The notes below the pieces were generated by a model, which was not told the DNA's origin, did no database searches, and saw only the letters and a list, made by a program, of their open reading frames with translations. The position numbers and the translations under genes are program-made. A DNA stretch of 64,000 bases from Deroplatys truncata (taxonomy: Eukaryota > Arthropoda > Insecta > Mantodea > Mantidae): positions 47,180,067 through 47,244,066 of the forward strand of contig CM060983.1 in NCBI GenBank assembly GCA_030765065.1, written 5' to 3'. Of the stretch, positions 33,139-44,705 are shown one piece after another (the stretch's first letter is position 1; each line of letters opens with the position of its first letter).

Positions 33139-34404
33139 AAAGGTCTTTCAACAAGAGTGTCCTATCTTTAACCCATGATAGCTGCCGTTGTTATTGAGTT
33201 ACAGCAGTCATTTTTTTCATGTAGTTACAGTTGTTATTGACATATAGCCATGGAACGTTACAGCATTCAGCAACGCGTAGAAATTGTGAAAATGTATTAT
33301 CAAAAGGGATCATCTGTTCGCAAAACCTTCCGTGTATTGCGTAAAGTTTACGTGTGCATAATCGTCCCTGCGAGAGTACGATTCGGCGTTTGATCGTTAA
33401 ATTTGAAAGAAGTGGTTCTGTCGGCGATCAGAGAACACCGTACACAACCGACGTAAGCGCTCCAACGAAAACAAAGGTGCCGTTCGTGAGAGTGTACGCG
33501 AGTACGGGAAGAAATCAATTCCTCGTAGAGCTTTCGCCGACCACAACTTGGCGAATTCTGCATCTCGACTTGAAGTTTCACCCTTATAAAATGGTGTTAA
33601 CTCAAAAACTAAAGCCCAAGAACCATAGGTTGCGCCGTGTATTCGCTGACTGGGCTATGGAGTAATTGGAAGCTGGCCCGGATTTTTGTCGAAAAATCAT
33701 CTTCAGCGACGAAGCCTACTTTTGGATGGATGGTTGTGTTAACTAACAGAATTGCCGCTATTGAAGCAATCACAATCCAATGCAGATTAAAGAACGACCA
33801 CTTCATCCCCAAAAAGTTACTGTGTGGTGTGGATTTTGGTATGGTGGAATCATTGATCCATATTTTTCCCAAGATGAAGATGAAGAAGCTCTGTCAATGG
33901 AGAAAGATACCGGGCTTTTATAAGGGATTATTTTTGGTCTCAATTGGATGGTATGGATGTCAGAAACATCTGGTTCCAGCAAGATGGTGCCAAATGTCAT
34001 ACTGCTCTCGAAACAATCGATCTTTCGAAGGAGAAGTTCAGAGGTTTCATTTCCCGTGGTGGTGATGTTAACTGGTCCCCGAGGTCATGTGATTTAACGC
34101 CGTTGGATTACTTCTTGTGGGGTTATGTTAAATCTCGAGTTTGTCAACAAGCCACAAACAGTAAATCATCTTATGAATAACATCACACGTGTTATTTGTG
34201 CAGTTGAACCTTATTTACGTTCTTCTGTCATTGAAAATTGGGTCAACCGTATACGCGCAACCCAACGAAGTCGCGCTGGTGTTCTCCTCCACACATAATG
34301 ACATTAATTATGTTCCAAAATAAAAAAAAATAAATAAACCTCTATCATTTATAGAACGTGTTTATTTAAGTTCAAAGATAGGACACTCTTGTTGAAAGAC
34401 CCTA
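33139..34404 (+). mobile_element. Tc1/mariner-superfamily element, DD41D-like, copy 1
   Basis: Both ends carry GGTCTTTCAACAAGAGTG as part of an inverted repeat of about 30 bp. TA flanks the element at 33137-33138 and 34405-34406. The 1,266-bp length is normal for the superfamily. A transposase gene lies inside in broken form. Confidence 0.9.
33250..34298 (+). pseudogene. DD41D-like transposase, inactivated
   Basis: The start ATG at 33250 opens MERYSIQQRVEIVKMYY, the N-terminal DNA-binding region. Catalytic blocks follow: IIFSDEA (first Asp), QQDGAKCHTA (second) and SCDLTPLDYFLWG (third). About 40 residues separate the second Asp from the Asp of PLDYF. With one residue restored from copy 2 this gives 41, the spacing of the rosa/DD41D group; that assignment is inference. 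A stop (TAA for Gln in MEQLE), a deletion of about 12 bp and frameshifts inactivate it. Confidence 0.85.
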
Positions 34405-34406
34405 TA

Positions 34407-35172
34407 CATAAAGAGAGGCCTGGAGAGAATAAGAATGGGTAACATTTGGTTTGAAGGAAATAGAGCAAATATGTGCAACTGAAAGATATAGATCGACAGC
34501 AGACGGTGTCACAAGGTAACGAGAATGTACCATAAAGAGTCGAAACTAAAAGCAGAATGGGGCATAGAGCAATATATTTTGTCCAGAAATAAAGCCTGCA
34601 AGCAAGGTCTTCTTGGCTCAGACCGGGATCATGGTAAGCGATCAAATTCATTAACGAAGAAGCATAAGCATGTGTCCCTGGTATAGAGAGGAAGAAACTT
34701 GGATTCATAATTTGGCGCATTGTACTAAGACAGATGAGTTGAGGAGAAAATATCTGCCAGGTTCCTTTTGTTAACTGAAGGAGAGGGTTACAAACTTGTC
34801 TGGCCTTATTGGTTGGTAGGAGAGAGGGGGAAGAAATTGGTACATTTTTAGAAAAGGTGATGCAGATTGAGTGTAAGGAAGAGGGTGAAGTGTGGGAGGG
34901 GGAGGGTTAGTGGCTTAGGAGTGGGTACTTGTTTGTTTTGTAAACAATAGCGTGTGCTTGTGAACAAGTATTTTTTCTGTTCTTCTGTTTTGTTTGCGTG
35001 AGTTTTGTTGTTATTTTATCGTTTTTTTCTTTTCATTGCTTGTAAATATCATTAACTTTAATGTTCAGTGTCTAAAAAATAAGAACTAAAGTGTATTATA
35101 TAAGCACGTACGGTCTATCTGACCCGTGCAATGTATGAGTTTGAACATATAAAATGTTTAAGACCAATAAAT
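34407..35172. other. Unassigned interval
   Basis: A G-rich patch near 34745-34920 and mixed AT-rich sequence. A 123-codon minus-strand frame (34349-34720) overlaps the transposon end and has no recognisable domain, so I do not call it a gene. Confidence 0.35.
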
Positions 35173-35886
35173 TGCGGCAGTATTTTTATCCCTTAACTCT
35201 ATCAATTTAATTATATAATATAAAAAAATTACCCCGCCTAAAAGCGATCATTAATTGCTTTGTGTTATGTATGATTATTGTATATATGTGTAAAGTATTA
35301 TGTGAATGCATTTCTTAGTTTGGAAACTTAGGAGCTGTGAGGGTAGAAATAAACTGTTTTTGTAGCAAACAGTCTCATAAAGTGGAAGGCAAAGGGTGGC
35401 TAACAATGAGTAGTAACCTTGGCGGAACAATAAGTTAGAAAGCTAAGGAAGGCTACCAACAGCGATGGAAAAATACTGATGTAACGTCAAAAAGTTTATA
35501 AATAGCCACGTGCGTGCAAAAAGAGCCAATGAAAGTCAAACTGAAATAATCTGCTAGAGTACGTTTAGCCAATCAGAAAATAGCTTAAAACTTTAAGCAA
35601 AGAGGTAGCGTACCGAATTTGTATGATTTATAACTCTTTTAACGCGAGTAAGAAATTCTCTGTAAACTGCAGTTTGTTAGCACACTTATAGAACTTAAAA
35701 TCTTACAGCTCCATACTAAATACTTCAGTAATTTGTTATTATTTGATAATTCATTCAACTGCCTTCAAGAATTAATAAAGAAGTGAGAATTTAAGCTATA
35801 ACTTGCGTAAAGAAACTATTCTGCAGCCGTACCACCCTTGTTAAGAGATACTTGCTCTACCAGAGATAACTGACGCAGCCGATGCA
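35173..35886 (+). mobile_element. Family C-related element, copy C6 (diverged)
   Basis: Its start (TGCGGCAGTATTTTTAT) and order of blocks (ggagctgtgag, gctaacaatgag, gccaatcag, cgcagccgatgca) follow family C, with many differences. TAAAT precedes it and follows 'gatgca', which would make a TG...CA element with a 5-bp duplication. The flank is AT-rich, so the right border is uncertain. Confidence 0.5.
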
Positions 35887-36012
35887 TAAATTAAATTAAA
35901 TCATAATTAATTAAAAATCACAAATTCTACATATTATCGGCACACACATACGAGACACAACCGCAAAATACACCACTCTACTCTAATCTCTCTCATATAT
36001 GCATAGGAACAT
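35887..36012. other. Unassigned flank of C6
   Basis: AT-rich tail that may still belong to C6, ending in 'atgcataggaacataaaaa', which also precedes B at 22851. Confidence 0.35.
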
Positions 36013-36815
36013 AAAAATTCTAAAGCGATACATTCACATGACTTTCTCTACCCTCTGTCGTTTAGTAATGGGTATAAAAATTATACTTATTGTTCTATCT
36101 AATCCAAATAAACCTTTGCAGAAATAGCTATATTACAAATTTCGTTATAAATACAAAGAGAACAGCGATAGCAAATGGACGCTATATACTGCCTTAAAAT
36201 TCCATACTGTTTCCATGCAATCACGAGAAACAGCTGAATGCTGAAAGGACTTTAAGAGAATGACTAAGAAATGAACAATTCGAGCCTTTAATAACGGATA
36301 TCTCAGAAACTTCTTATACCACAAAAAAAACTTATAGGAAATAAATTGTGCGTTTTAGACAGATTTACCTTTTATGTGTAGTACGTTTTCGTTTATCGCT
36401 TAACGTTTACCAGTTATACAAGATTACACAAAATTTCTTCCAAATGAAGTGGAATTCACAGGCTATTTCCAGAAAATTCAAGATATACATTTAATTTGTC
36501 CATTTAACGATATGTAATATATGACATTTTAATCAATAACGTTGGTAATTTTTTAGAAAATCAAAATTTTCGAATAATGTTCCATTTAAACGGTAGATAG
36601 GGATGGAGAGATTTTCTTGAAAATCTTCGTGTCGCAATATCTGGCATTTATCCGTCTTTACGGTTTTGAGCTGTACTGTTCATAGACATACACAAGGACC
36701 TAAAATGACTTTTTTGGCTTTAGGGGCATGTATTTCTGGTAAAATCTCGGTATCGAATTTTTTGGGTGGAATGCAATACTTTCTTTACCTACTGTGTATG
36801 TGGTAAATAAAGTAA
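36013..36815 (+). mobile_element. Family B repeat, near full length
   Basis: It runs from 'aaagcgatacattcacatgac' to 'gtatgtggtaaataaagt'. The terminus differs from TCTGATGTG and matches the variant at 22851. Confidence 0.75.
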
Positions 36816-37345
36816 AAAAAAATAGCTGGTAGATACTGTTGCACACAAGACTTCTAAAAGCGACCTAGCTTCGAAGGGAAATTTTATCGGCACGACAGTT
36901 TACAAGGCTTATAGTGGACTAGGCGCCCAAGAATGTCGCTCTCAAGATTTCGCCAAGCCCTTGCATATTGTGAATCTCAAGAAGGGAGAGCTCCCCTGAG
37001 AGACGGTATTGTAGGAATGTTGTTGAAGAGGAATTCCTAAGGGTTCTTCATAGCTTATGTACCGCCTCTAAGTTTACCTATTGTTCCCAGAGACATCAGG
37101 GTGGAATTAACATATTGCATAGCGCCAACGTTCTCTCTTTGCATTTAGGATTACGAGACATTCAGCGAGGAAATTAAAAACACAGCTTATGGATCGAACT
37201 TCCTGGTCGCCCAGCCAGGGTTCTGGGGCAACGCACCCGGCATGAAAACTGTTGCACTGGGAAGTTAACTGTTGCTACCAAAAGGGCCGTAAGGGTTTTA
37301 AATTATAAAATCTCCATGTTAAACTCTCGCACTACTAACAAAAAA
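36816..37345. other. Unassigned interval
   Basis: Slightly richer in G+C than its neighbours. No open frame of note and no recognised element. Confidence 0.35.
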
Positions 37346-38172
37346 TCTGATGTTTTACCCCACATGACATTCTCTGCTCTTGTACAAACTATTTTTACAA
37401 ACGTGCTTCATGTTAATCGAGATATCGAGATGTTAATCTTATTGCTAATTTTCTTGCAGATGCAAGGAAAATTGGTAGGCTTTAAGCGATAGTCAAAACA
37501 TTTAAGAGCTGGTTGCTATGTGGAGTATTCCATTCTCTTTGCATTACCAGGACAAAAAAATTAAATAACGAATTTGAGAAAAGTATAAGTATTGCAAAAT
37601 TAAAGGGAATAACAAGCAATATCTCGAAAATGGTTCACTCAACAATAAAAATGTATGACATAAATTGTGTATTTTAACGCGATCTACATTTTTTGTGTAG
37701 TAAAATTTTGTTTATCTCTTATGGTTTACCAGTTATACAAAAGTCGTTTACTATGAATAATACTTTTGGAGACATTCCCAGAAAATTCGAGATATACATT
37801 TCATTTGTCATAAAAATATCTTAAACATATGATACTTTAATCAAAAACGTTAGAGCCATTTTTGAGAAAATTAAAATTTTGGAACAATGTTCCATGTAAA
37901 GGGTATTCTGGGGTGGGGGAATTTTCTTGAAAACCTTCTTGTCGCATCTCTGGAAGATACTGAACCTAAATACCAAGTTTGGTGTTTATCCGACTGTTCG
38001 TTTCTGAGTTATGCTGTTCAAAGGCACACAGACGCACACATGGACATGTTTCCAAAAATGCTTTTCTTGGATTCAGGGGCTCTCAAAACATGTATTTCCG
38101 GTGAAATCTCGGTATCGAATTTTTGGGTGGAATACAATGCTTCCCCTACTTACTATACGTAGTAGAGAAAGT
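37346..38172 (+). mobile_element. Family A repeat, full length
   Basis: This complete 827-bp copy runs from TCTGATGTTTTACCCCACA to TACGTAGTAGAGAAAGT, flanked by A runs on both sides. Confidence 0.82.
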
Positions 38173-38499
38173 AAAAATGTCAAAAGCTGCAAAAAATAAC
38201 GTTTTATACACCTGGCACTAAAGTAAAGCTTTTAACAGAAGCCACTCATAACTGAAGACTAGAACTAGAACTCAACATTTGCCTATTTTCCTATTTTGTT
38301 CCTTTGTTTAGAATCCGAGCCTTAGAATATGTAAATGTGTTTCATATTTAGTGCAATTAAATACACTAATTTTATAATGTCTATAATTGCCTATTTTCAT
38401 AGCGTGTGCCTTTTGATAGCTTAAGGGCCTATTATGGCTTTTTGCTTCTTCGTATTGAGCGCTTTTATCAAGATTTTTGCCTTCCGCAACTTCATTATT
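38173..38499. other. Unassigned spacer
   Basis: AT-rich sequence between two A copies in opposite orientation. Nothing recognised. Confidence 0.35.
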
Positions 38500-39395
38500 A
38501 CTTTCTCTACTACGTATAGTAAGTAGGGGAAATATTGCATTCCACGTAAAAATTCGAACCTAGATTTCACCGGAAATACATGTTTTGTGGTGCCCTGAAT
38601 CCAAATAAAGCATTTTTAGAAACATGTACGTGCGTGCCTGTCAGGCTGTGTCTGTGAACAGCATAACTCAAAAACGAAAAGTGGGATAAATACCAAACTT
38701 GATATTTGAGTTCAGTATCTTCCAAGGATGCGACACGAAGATTTTCAAGAAAAGCCCCCCACCCCAGACTACCGTTTACTTGGAACACTGTTCAAACGTT
38801 TTAATTTTCTCAAAAATAGCTCTAACGATTTTGATTAAAATATCATATGTTTAAGATATTTTCATGACAAATGAAATGCATATCTTGAATTTTCTGGGAA
38901 TGTCTCGAAAAGTATTCTTCATATTGAACGACTTTTGCATAACTGGTAAACCATAAGAGATAAACAAAATGTTACTACACAAAAGATGTAGATCGCGTTA
39001 AAATACACAATTTCTGTCATATACTTTTTTTTGTTGAGTGAACCATTTTCGAGATATTCCTTGTTATTCCCATAAATTTTTCAATACTCGTTTTCTCAAA
39101 TGGGAATTCGTTATTCATTTTTTGTCTTGGATATGCAAAGAGTATTAATCTGTAGCAAAGGGAATGGTGCTGCACCTAGCAACCAGCTATTAAGATATAT
39201 GTATGTGCTTAAAGGCTACTGTATTTCTATATTGCCCTTGTAAATATATATTCCCCTTACATCTACAAGAAAATTAGCAATAAGATAGACTCTGCAAATG
39301 TTTATTTTGATTAATATGAAGTATATGGAGAATAAGCGTTTGTAAAAATAGTTTGTACAAGAGTAGAGAAAGTCATGTGAGTGTAACACATCAGA
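38500..39395 (-). mobile_element. Family A repeat, full length
   Basis: This complete copy runs from ACTTTCTCTACTACG to AACACATCAGA. It includes extra sequence near 39170-39260 ('ctgcacctagcaaccag' followed by 'tattgcccttg') shared with the copies at 9303 and 23223. That defines a longer A subtype. Confidence 0.8.
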
Positions 39396-39679
39396 TATTT
39401 GTATGTTTGTTGTTGACATAATTAAGCATAACCTGTTACGCAAGAAGGAAGTATGTGTACATTAAATTGTACTTGAGATTATGGATGGTGTGGAGAAACT
39501 GCTAGAAGTTTCCGCACTTGTGCACGTTACCTACTTCTGCTACAGTGACTAACTTCTGCCGTAGTGTGCTACCACCTAGTGGCGTTGAGGTAAAATTGTA
39601 GTGTTAGTATGGAAACAGTGCCGGAGAAGCTTCGCGCGCTAATGCACTTCTTCAAGTGTACACCGCTCGTATGTTTTGG
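39396..39679. other. Unassigned spacer
   Basis: Nothing recognised. Confidence 0.35.
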
Positions 39680-40210
39680 CCCCATAAGATGACTACTCAT
39701 GCCTCTTGCGCATGCGCAGATGATACTTAAATCGCGAACAAGTCAAGATGTGCTGGCGACCCTGTTGCCTTGTCTCATCGAGTTTAGTCACATAGTCACC
39801 GTTCGTTATTCAGGCTCTTGTTAAGGAAAACCAGTTTTTGTATGCCTTCGTCAAAGAATGATGCCGCCTGTGATGAAAGCTAAGTTTGTTCTTCTTGTTT
39901 CACATCATCGTTTTGATATCTTTTCCACCAAAGAAGCTCTACAGATGAAGATCTCTTGGTGCCAAATCCGGACTGTAGGGAGAGTAGTCGAATTGTTCCC
40001 AACTAAATGATGCGATCAGATATTGGCTGTGTGTGGCCGGGCATTGTAACTCATTACTGTTTCCGCATAAACCTCACACGACTGTGAATGTTTGCTGGTG
40101 TAACATTTCTCGCATTCAAAAACGAATCACTGATCTAACTTTACTGGCAGCGGGTCGTTCTGAACATTTCTAAACGCTCTAAAAACAGGAAAACACAAAA
40201 TGACGATCGC
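39680..40210 (-). pseudogene. mariner transposase remnant
   Basis: Read on the minus strand through frameshifts, three mariner signatures appear in order: a piece close to MPGHTQPI (family DNARPHTA, second Asp), YSPYSPDLAPRDLHL (third Asp block, at about 39935-39995) and FFDEGIQKLV (C-terminal block). The order and spacing fit a DD34D mariner. No terminal repeats are visible, and stops are frequent. This old relic leaves no long open frame. Confidence 0.65.
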
Positions 40211-40834
40211 CATCTGGCTTCCTAATGAATGGGAGAAGCGATAATCGCGATGCTGAACATCGTGATTGCAGCGCGGTAGCGGCAAAATATTAAAACAGTA
40301 CTTCCTTTAAAATTACGTCTCGTAGGTACATTACTGATCGTGGATGAGAATACCTTCAGTGTAAATTGTTTGTGTTTTAGCATTTTAACGGCTTAAGAAC
40401 TTAATTCAGTTTGTTGCAGGAGAGATGTAATTAAAATGTAAGATTGTTGAATTTACAATGTTTGCATTATGTATGTCGTGACTAAGAGAAACTTGGAATG
40501 GCTAAGAGGCGGTAAGAATAAAGTAAAGCAAACACCGGCATCAGTGCTTGTTGATCTCGAATACCAAGTACGTGCATAAACCAAGAAAATTATACAGCTG
40601 CTGCGGGGACGTTGTTAATTACACTAGATAGCTAAGTCAACAACTCTAGTTATGGTTTCGGTGCATAGAGTGCATTATCTCAACTTGGTTCAGGGGATGT
40701 ATTAATGGAAAGATAGTGCTACTTCTGTCTAATGTTTCTAACGCAAAATGTTACTCAAAGTTCAAGTAATAATTACAACTGTGACGTTGATAACATTTCA
40801 GTTTACGTTAAAACTATTTATAGGCCGACTTTAA
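40211..40834. other. Unassigned interval
   Basis: No gene or repeat recognised. Confidence 0.35.
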
Positions 40835-40985
40835 ACCAGCGAGATGATTCAGCAGTAACGTGACATTCGTGAAGTCCTGGTTCGATTTCTGACCTGCGTT
40901 TTTCGTGGTGTTCCCTGGACGATAGACGAATGCGAGAGTGTTTTCTTAACTACCATTCCCCGTAGACACTAGAGGGCAGCTTGGT
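40835..40985 (+). mobile_element. SINE family S3, copy
   Basis: The head has an 'agtcctggttcgatttctg' B box. The body 'gcgtttttcgtggtgttccctgg' and a 'cgaatgcgagagtg' tail match the other S3 copies. Confidence 0.55.
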
Positions 40986-41209
40986 CGGCGCGTCCTTCTC
41001 GCTCTCTCTAGGCAGCTCCTGCAGTGGGACGGGGTTTCGAGCCTGGAACTGTTATGGACTTCGGCGCGCCTCTGCGGCCTGTAGCCTACTGTAATTCATT
41101 CACTTCATCCCTTCCTCCCGGGGGATCGTAGGCACAATAGATCTGTGTAGGTCGCAGTGAGCGAGATGTCCCTCTTCGTTGTATAACCTATACCTACTTA
41201 ACATGTGAG
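40986..41209. other. Unassigned interval
   Basis: A G+C-rich patch (about 40985-41130) without recognisable coding content. Confidence 0.35.
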
Positions 41210-41249
41210 GTTCATTCGAGAGGACCCGGTACGATTCCCGTCTGACCAG
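41210..41249 (+). repeat. SINE family S3, head, split by C3
   Basis: The tRNA-like B-box region (cggtacgattcccgtctg) is followed by ACCAG and then by element C3. The S3 body resumes at 42340. Confidence 0.55.
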
Positions 41250-42334
41250 TTAGGCAGTATTTTTAACACTTAAATGATTTCAGTGAAATTATATAATATG
41301 TAAATTCAATAACAGCCCGCCTTGAAGCAATATGTGTATGTAATAATTTGTAAAATGTATGTAACAGTCATTGCATATGCTTACATTATTGTATACATGT
41401 TCATAATGTTATGTGGATGTATTACGTAATTTAATAATGTAGGAGCTGTGAGAATAGTAAGTTAAAAGTTGCTAACAATGAGGTTTTTTTTTTTTTTTTT
41501 TTTAAAGTTCCCTTGTCGTTCCCAGATTATTCTACTGTGTTTTTCTGTTTTATAGCGCTTATTTCCACAACACACACACACACACACCCATGCCCGAGGC
41601 GGGACTCGAACCCGCGACCTTCAGCTTGGCGGAGCGCCGGAGCGACCACTCCAACGACCACGGCTACGAGGGCCGGCAGGTTGAGGCAATAATGATTTTG
41701 AGAGTTTAGCAATACTACTTGTGATTCTTGGAAGCAATAATGTAATTTTAGTGACAGTTTATAAAGTAGCCAATCAACAACCAGAAAAAGCTTTAGTTAA
41801 ATGAAGGTATTCTGTTGGAGTAGGATTAGCCAATCAGACTTGAAATACCTAAATTTACAAAGTTTAGGCGCTTGAAATCAGTTCTGTTGCCTGCAGAGAG
41901 TGATTATAACTGGATGCGTGATGCGCCCTCGAGAAATATAATACGTCTTCGTGTGAGACGAAAATAGTTTACGTGTTTAAAAGTGCAAGTATTTAATAAT
42001 AAAAAGAATCTCACAATTCTCTATCAGTGAAGTGTTATTTAAATCGTGTCAAGCAGTAATAAAAGGAGTGAAGTAAAATTATAATCTTTGTAAGCCTACA
42101 TTCTTAGTTGCACCACAACCCTGCCAAGATATCCATGTCTGTAAAGTAAATACTGACGCAGCCCAGGCAAACATAAATATATAATACTTAGAGAAACAGT
42201 TCAATTACAAAATTAATATTTTTTTTTTTAAATTGAGCCAAAGGCCACCTGAAAGTACATTTGGGGCGAATAACGTAACAAAACATCGTACTTCAAATTG
42301 ACGTCCATACGTGGAGCTAATAAATTTTATTCTC
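41250..42334 (+). mobile_element. Family C element, copy C3
   Basis: It is flanked by ACCAG (41245-41249 and 42335-42339) and is inserted in an S3 SINE. The start TTAGGCAGTATTTTT differs from the consensus by one base. A degenerate primer-binding-site-like motif (ttgacgtccatacgtgg) starts at 42298. An S4 SINE interrupts it at 41484-41680. Confidence 0.8.
41484..41680 (-). mobile_element. SINE family S4 inserted in C3
   Basis: On the minus strand a tRNA-like head (ggccctcgtagccgtgg; B box gcgggttcgagtcccgc) is followed by a GT run and a body ending in an A run, seen on + as 19-20 T's at about 41484-41503. It interrupts C3 between 'caatgagg' and 'ttgaggcaataatga'. A 4-5 bp duplication (AGGT) is possible but not clear. 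Confidence 0.75.
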
Positions 42335-42339
42335 ACCAG

Positions 42340-42480
42340 TCACTCTGACCATGGGCTTTATTGTGGTTTTGGTAGGCGATTGATGGTACCTCAAATTTCC
42401 TGTGTCTCATCATTTCCTCTCATTGTTTCACGGTTGTAGGGCCAGGCGGCTGGTGTTTTGTGACAAGATGGTGGAATTTT
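42340..42480 (+). repeat. SINE family S3, body, right of C3
   Basis: 'cactctgaccatgggctttattgtggttttgg' continues the S3 copy interrupted by C3. The end is not clear. Confidence 0.5.
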
Positions 42481-42838
42481 CACCATACAAAAGATTACTC
42501 TCTGCTGCTTGGTGGAAGTGCTGGAGCCCCCTTCCTTCCTGAAACTGTCTCGTCTATTCCCGGGACCCCCAGGTTGCAGATGGCTAGCCAGTGTCAGAAT
42601 TGGTGTCATGTTGGAAACGTTAGGGACCCCGTATTTACTAGCGCACATCAATTTTCGGAACTGATCACCGTTTATCCCTTCCTCCCAGCGGTCACTTTGG
42701 TCTATGTGAGGTGCTGTGCTCTAATTATTATTGGAGGCTCCTATGTATGAATATTCCTAACTCCTATACCAGCTCCAGCCATCTGGGCTGTTAAGGAGCT
42801 ATTCTAACCAGAAGAGAAGTAAAATACATTTTTAAAAA
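42481..42838. other. Unassigned interval
   Basis: Overlapping frames of 96 codons (+, 42460-42750) and 86 codons (-, 42391-42651) have no recognisable domain. Confidence 0.35.
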
Positions 42839-42841
42839 ATC

Positions 42842-42938
42842 AGATATGCTACATTCACATAACTTTCTCTAGTCACTACGTTTATTTTTGTTTTGCCTCT
42901 ACACAATATTCATGCAAAACTTACTTTTCTGTCTACTT
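42842..42938 (+). repeat. Family B 5' part, split by C7
   Basis: This B terminus (cagatatgctacattcacata to ttttctgtctactt) is interrupted by C7. B resumes at 43739. Confidence 0.7.
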
Positions 42939-43733
42939 TGAGGCAATATTTTATATCACCACACTGTGAATGCCAGAATGATTGTAGTGTAAATTAATAT
43001 TATTGTATATACAGGATTTTAGATGTTGTTAGCCATAAGTATTGTTAGGAAATAAGTTTACACGGCCTCACTGAAACTGACAATAGAAGTGGTTAGCAAT
43101 AAACCGAGAGGGTGAGTTGTTTATCACTAAGAAGAGACAAACAAATGACGTCAGGGTAGCGTGCCTTTCTTTAGAAATGGAGGGAATATCTTCCCTAGAG
43201 TATATATGTTAGTAGTAGTGATTGGCTGACAAAACAGACGCTAATGTTGCCGCGATTTGGTAACCAATAGCAGCTCTATTATAATGTTTAGGCATTCGAG
43301 GTGAAGGAGTATATATTCTCGAGCCATAAGCATGTGTCGCGCAGTTCTAAGGAATCTCTCGTGAGGTGCACGTCATACATTTTGGAAGAATATCTCGCGA
43401 GGTAACCTCGTAAAGTTAGTTACAAAATGTGAAGTACGCGGCAATTAATACGAGAGTAATTACATTGGGAAATGTAACAGTTTCAGTCAGGCGTGTATAA
43501 AGATTAAATATGTGAATTATTAATTAACTGTGACGGCAATAAAAGTGTAGAAACAAATTATTATATCAGTGTTATCTTTTGGCAACAACTCCTTTCCGTT
43601 TACACGCCTTGCTCAGAGATACTTGCTCGACTGAGTAATAATAGCTAGCCGGAGAACAAGGAACCCAAAATTTAAATATAATAAAACAATAACAGGCGCC
43701 CAGCAAATAAGATAACGAGCCGATTACTGCGAC
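42939..43733 (+). mobile_element. Family C-related element, copy C7
   Basis: This 795-bp diverged member starts TGAGGCAATATTTTATA and is flanked by TACTT (42934-42938 and 43734-43738). B block 'ctacttcattttaatc' is restored by its removal. The interior keeps CCAAT-type words, 'aataaaagtg', and near the 3' end 'aggcgcccagcaaataag', matching the C motif GGCGCCCA...GCAAATAA. Much of the middle differs from C1-C5. Confidence 0.75.
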
Positions 43734-43738
43734 TACTT

Positions 43739-43912
43739 CATGCTTGTCAAGATAATCATTTTGTAGGTACATGGGGGATAGATTTTAACAGAAGAATTGG
43801 TTTTAACAGGAGGATAAAGTGTTAATCAAATCTTCAAAAATCGTTAATGCTGGGTTACAAATGTCATCCTCTTTGCATGACGAGAAACAACTGAATGAGA
43901 GTACTTAAAAAA
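43739..43912 (+). repeat. Family B segment right of C7
   Basis: B resumes ('catgcttgtcaagataatcattt') and runs to 'gagtacttaaaaaaa', where another B 5' end begins. Confidence 0.6.
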
Positions 43913-44582
43913 ATTCTGATGTGTTACATTCGCATGACTTTTGTATGGACGTTCCATACAAACAACTGAAAATCGGTAAGACTTGAAAAGAATGACTCTC
44001 GTATTGAACAATTCGGACATTAATAACGGATATCTCGGAAATGGCTTATGTCACAAAGAAAAGGTTATTTGGAATAAATTGTATGTTTTAAAGGAATCTA
44101 CATTTCCTGGTAGTACGTTTTCGTCTAACGCTTAACGTTTACCAGTTATACAACATTATATAAAATTCCCTCCGAATGAAAAGGACTTCACAGAATACTC
44201 CCAGAAAATTCAAGCTACATAATTTTATTTGTCATGTAAATATATTTAATATGTGGTATTTAATAAAAATCGTTAGCCATTTTTAAAATGTCAAAAATGT
44301 CCAAAAATTACCATATAAAGAGTGTTTGGGTGTTTTTTTTTTCTTTCTTCGTAAATCTTCGTGTTGCATCTTCCTGAGATACTGAACTTAAATACCAAGT
44401 TTGGTATTTATCCGACTTTTCGTTATATGGTTATTCTGTTCACAGACACGTGACAAACTACTACTTTTTTTTGCATTCAGGGGCCTTAAAAACATGTATT
44501 TCCGATGAAAAATCGGTATCGAATTTTTTGGTGTAATGCAATACATTCTGTACCTACTATGTGCGTGGTAGAGAAAGTAATA
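43913..44582 (+). mobile_element. Family B repeat, internally deleted
   Basis: It runs from 'ttctgatgtgttacattcg' to 'gtgcgtggtagagaaagt'. The first ~150 bp after the terminus are shortened. Confidence 0.7.
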
Positions 44583-44705
44583 ACAAAGCGTTGAGCAATT
44601 CAAAGCAATAACAACGAATATCTCGGAAATGGCTAATGCCACAATAAAACAAGTTGTATGTTTTAAAGAGATCTACATTTTTTGTGCAGTAAGCTTTTGC
44701 AAGTT
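44583..44705 (+). repeat. Family B internal fragment
   Basis: An internal B block (gcgttgagcaattcaaag to tttttgtgcagtaag) directly abuts the preceding B 3' tip. Confidence 0.6.

Noticed and set aside
34349..34720. 123-codon minus-strand frame, hydrophobic
   Set aside because: It ends in the terminal repeat of a DD41D-like transposon and has no domain. It is probably chance.
41590..41680. Possible functional tRNA gene (minus strand)
   Set aside because: The B box is good but the acceptor stem does not pair well. The flanks (GT run, A run, insertion in C3) show a SINE.
42391..42750. Overlapping frames on both strands (86 and 96 codons)
   Set aside because: No domain, no codon bias I can judge and no context. 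Not supported as a gene.
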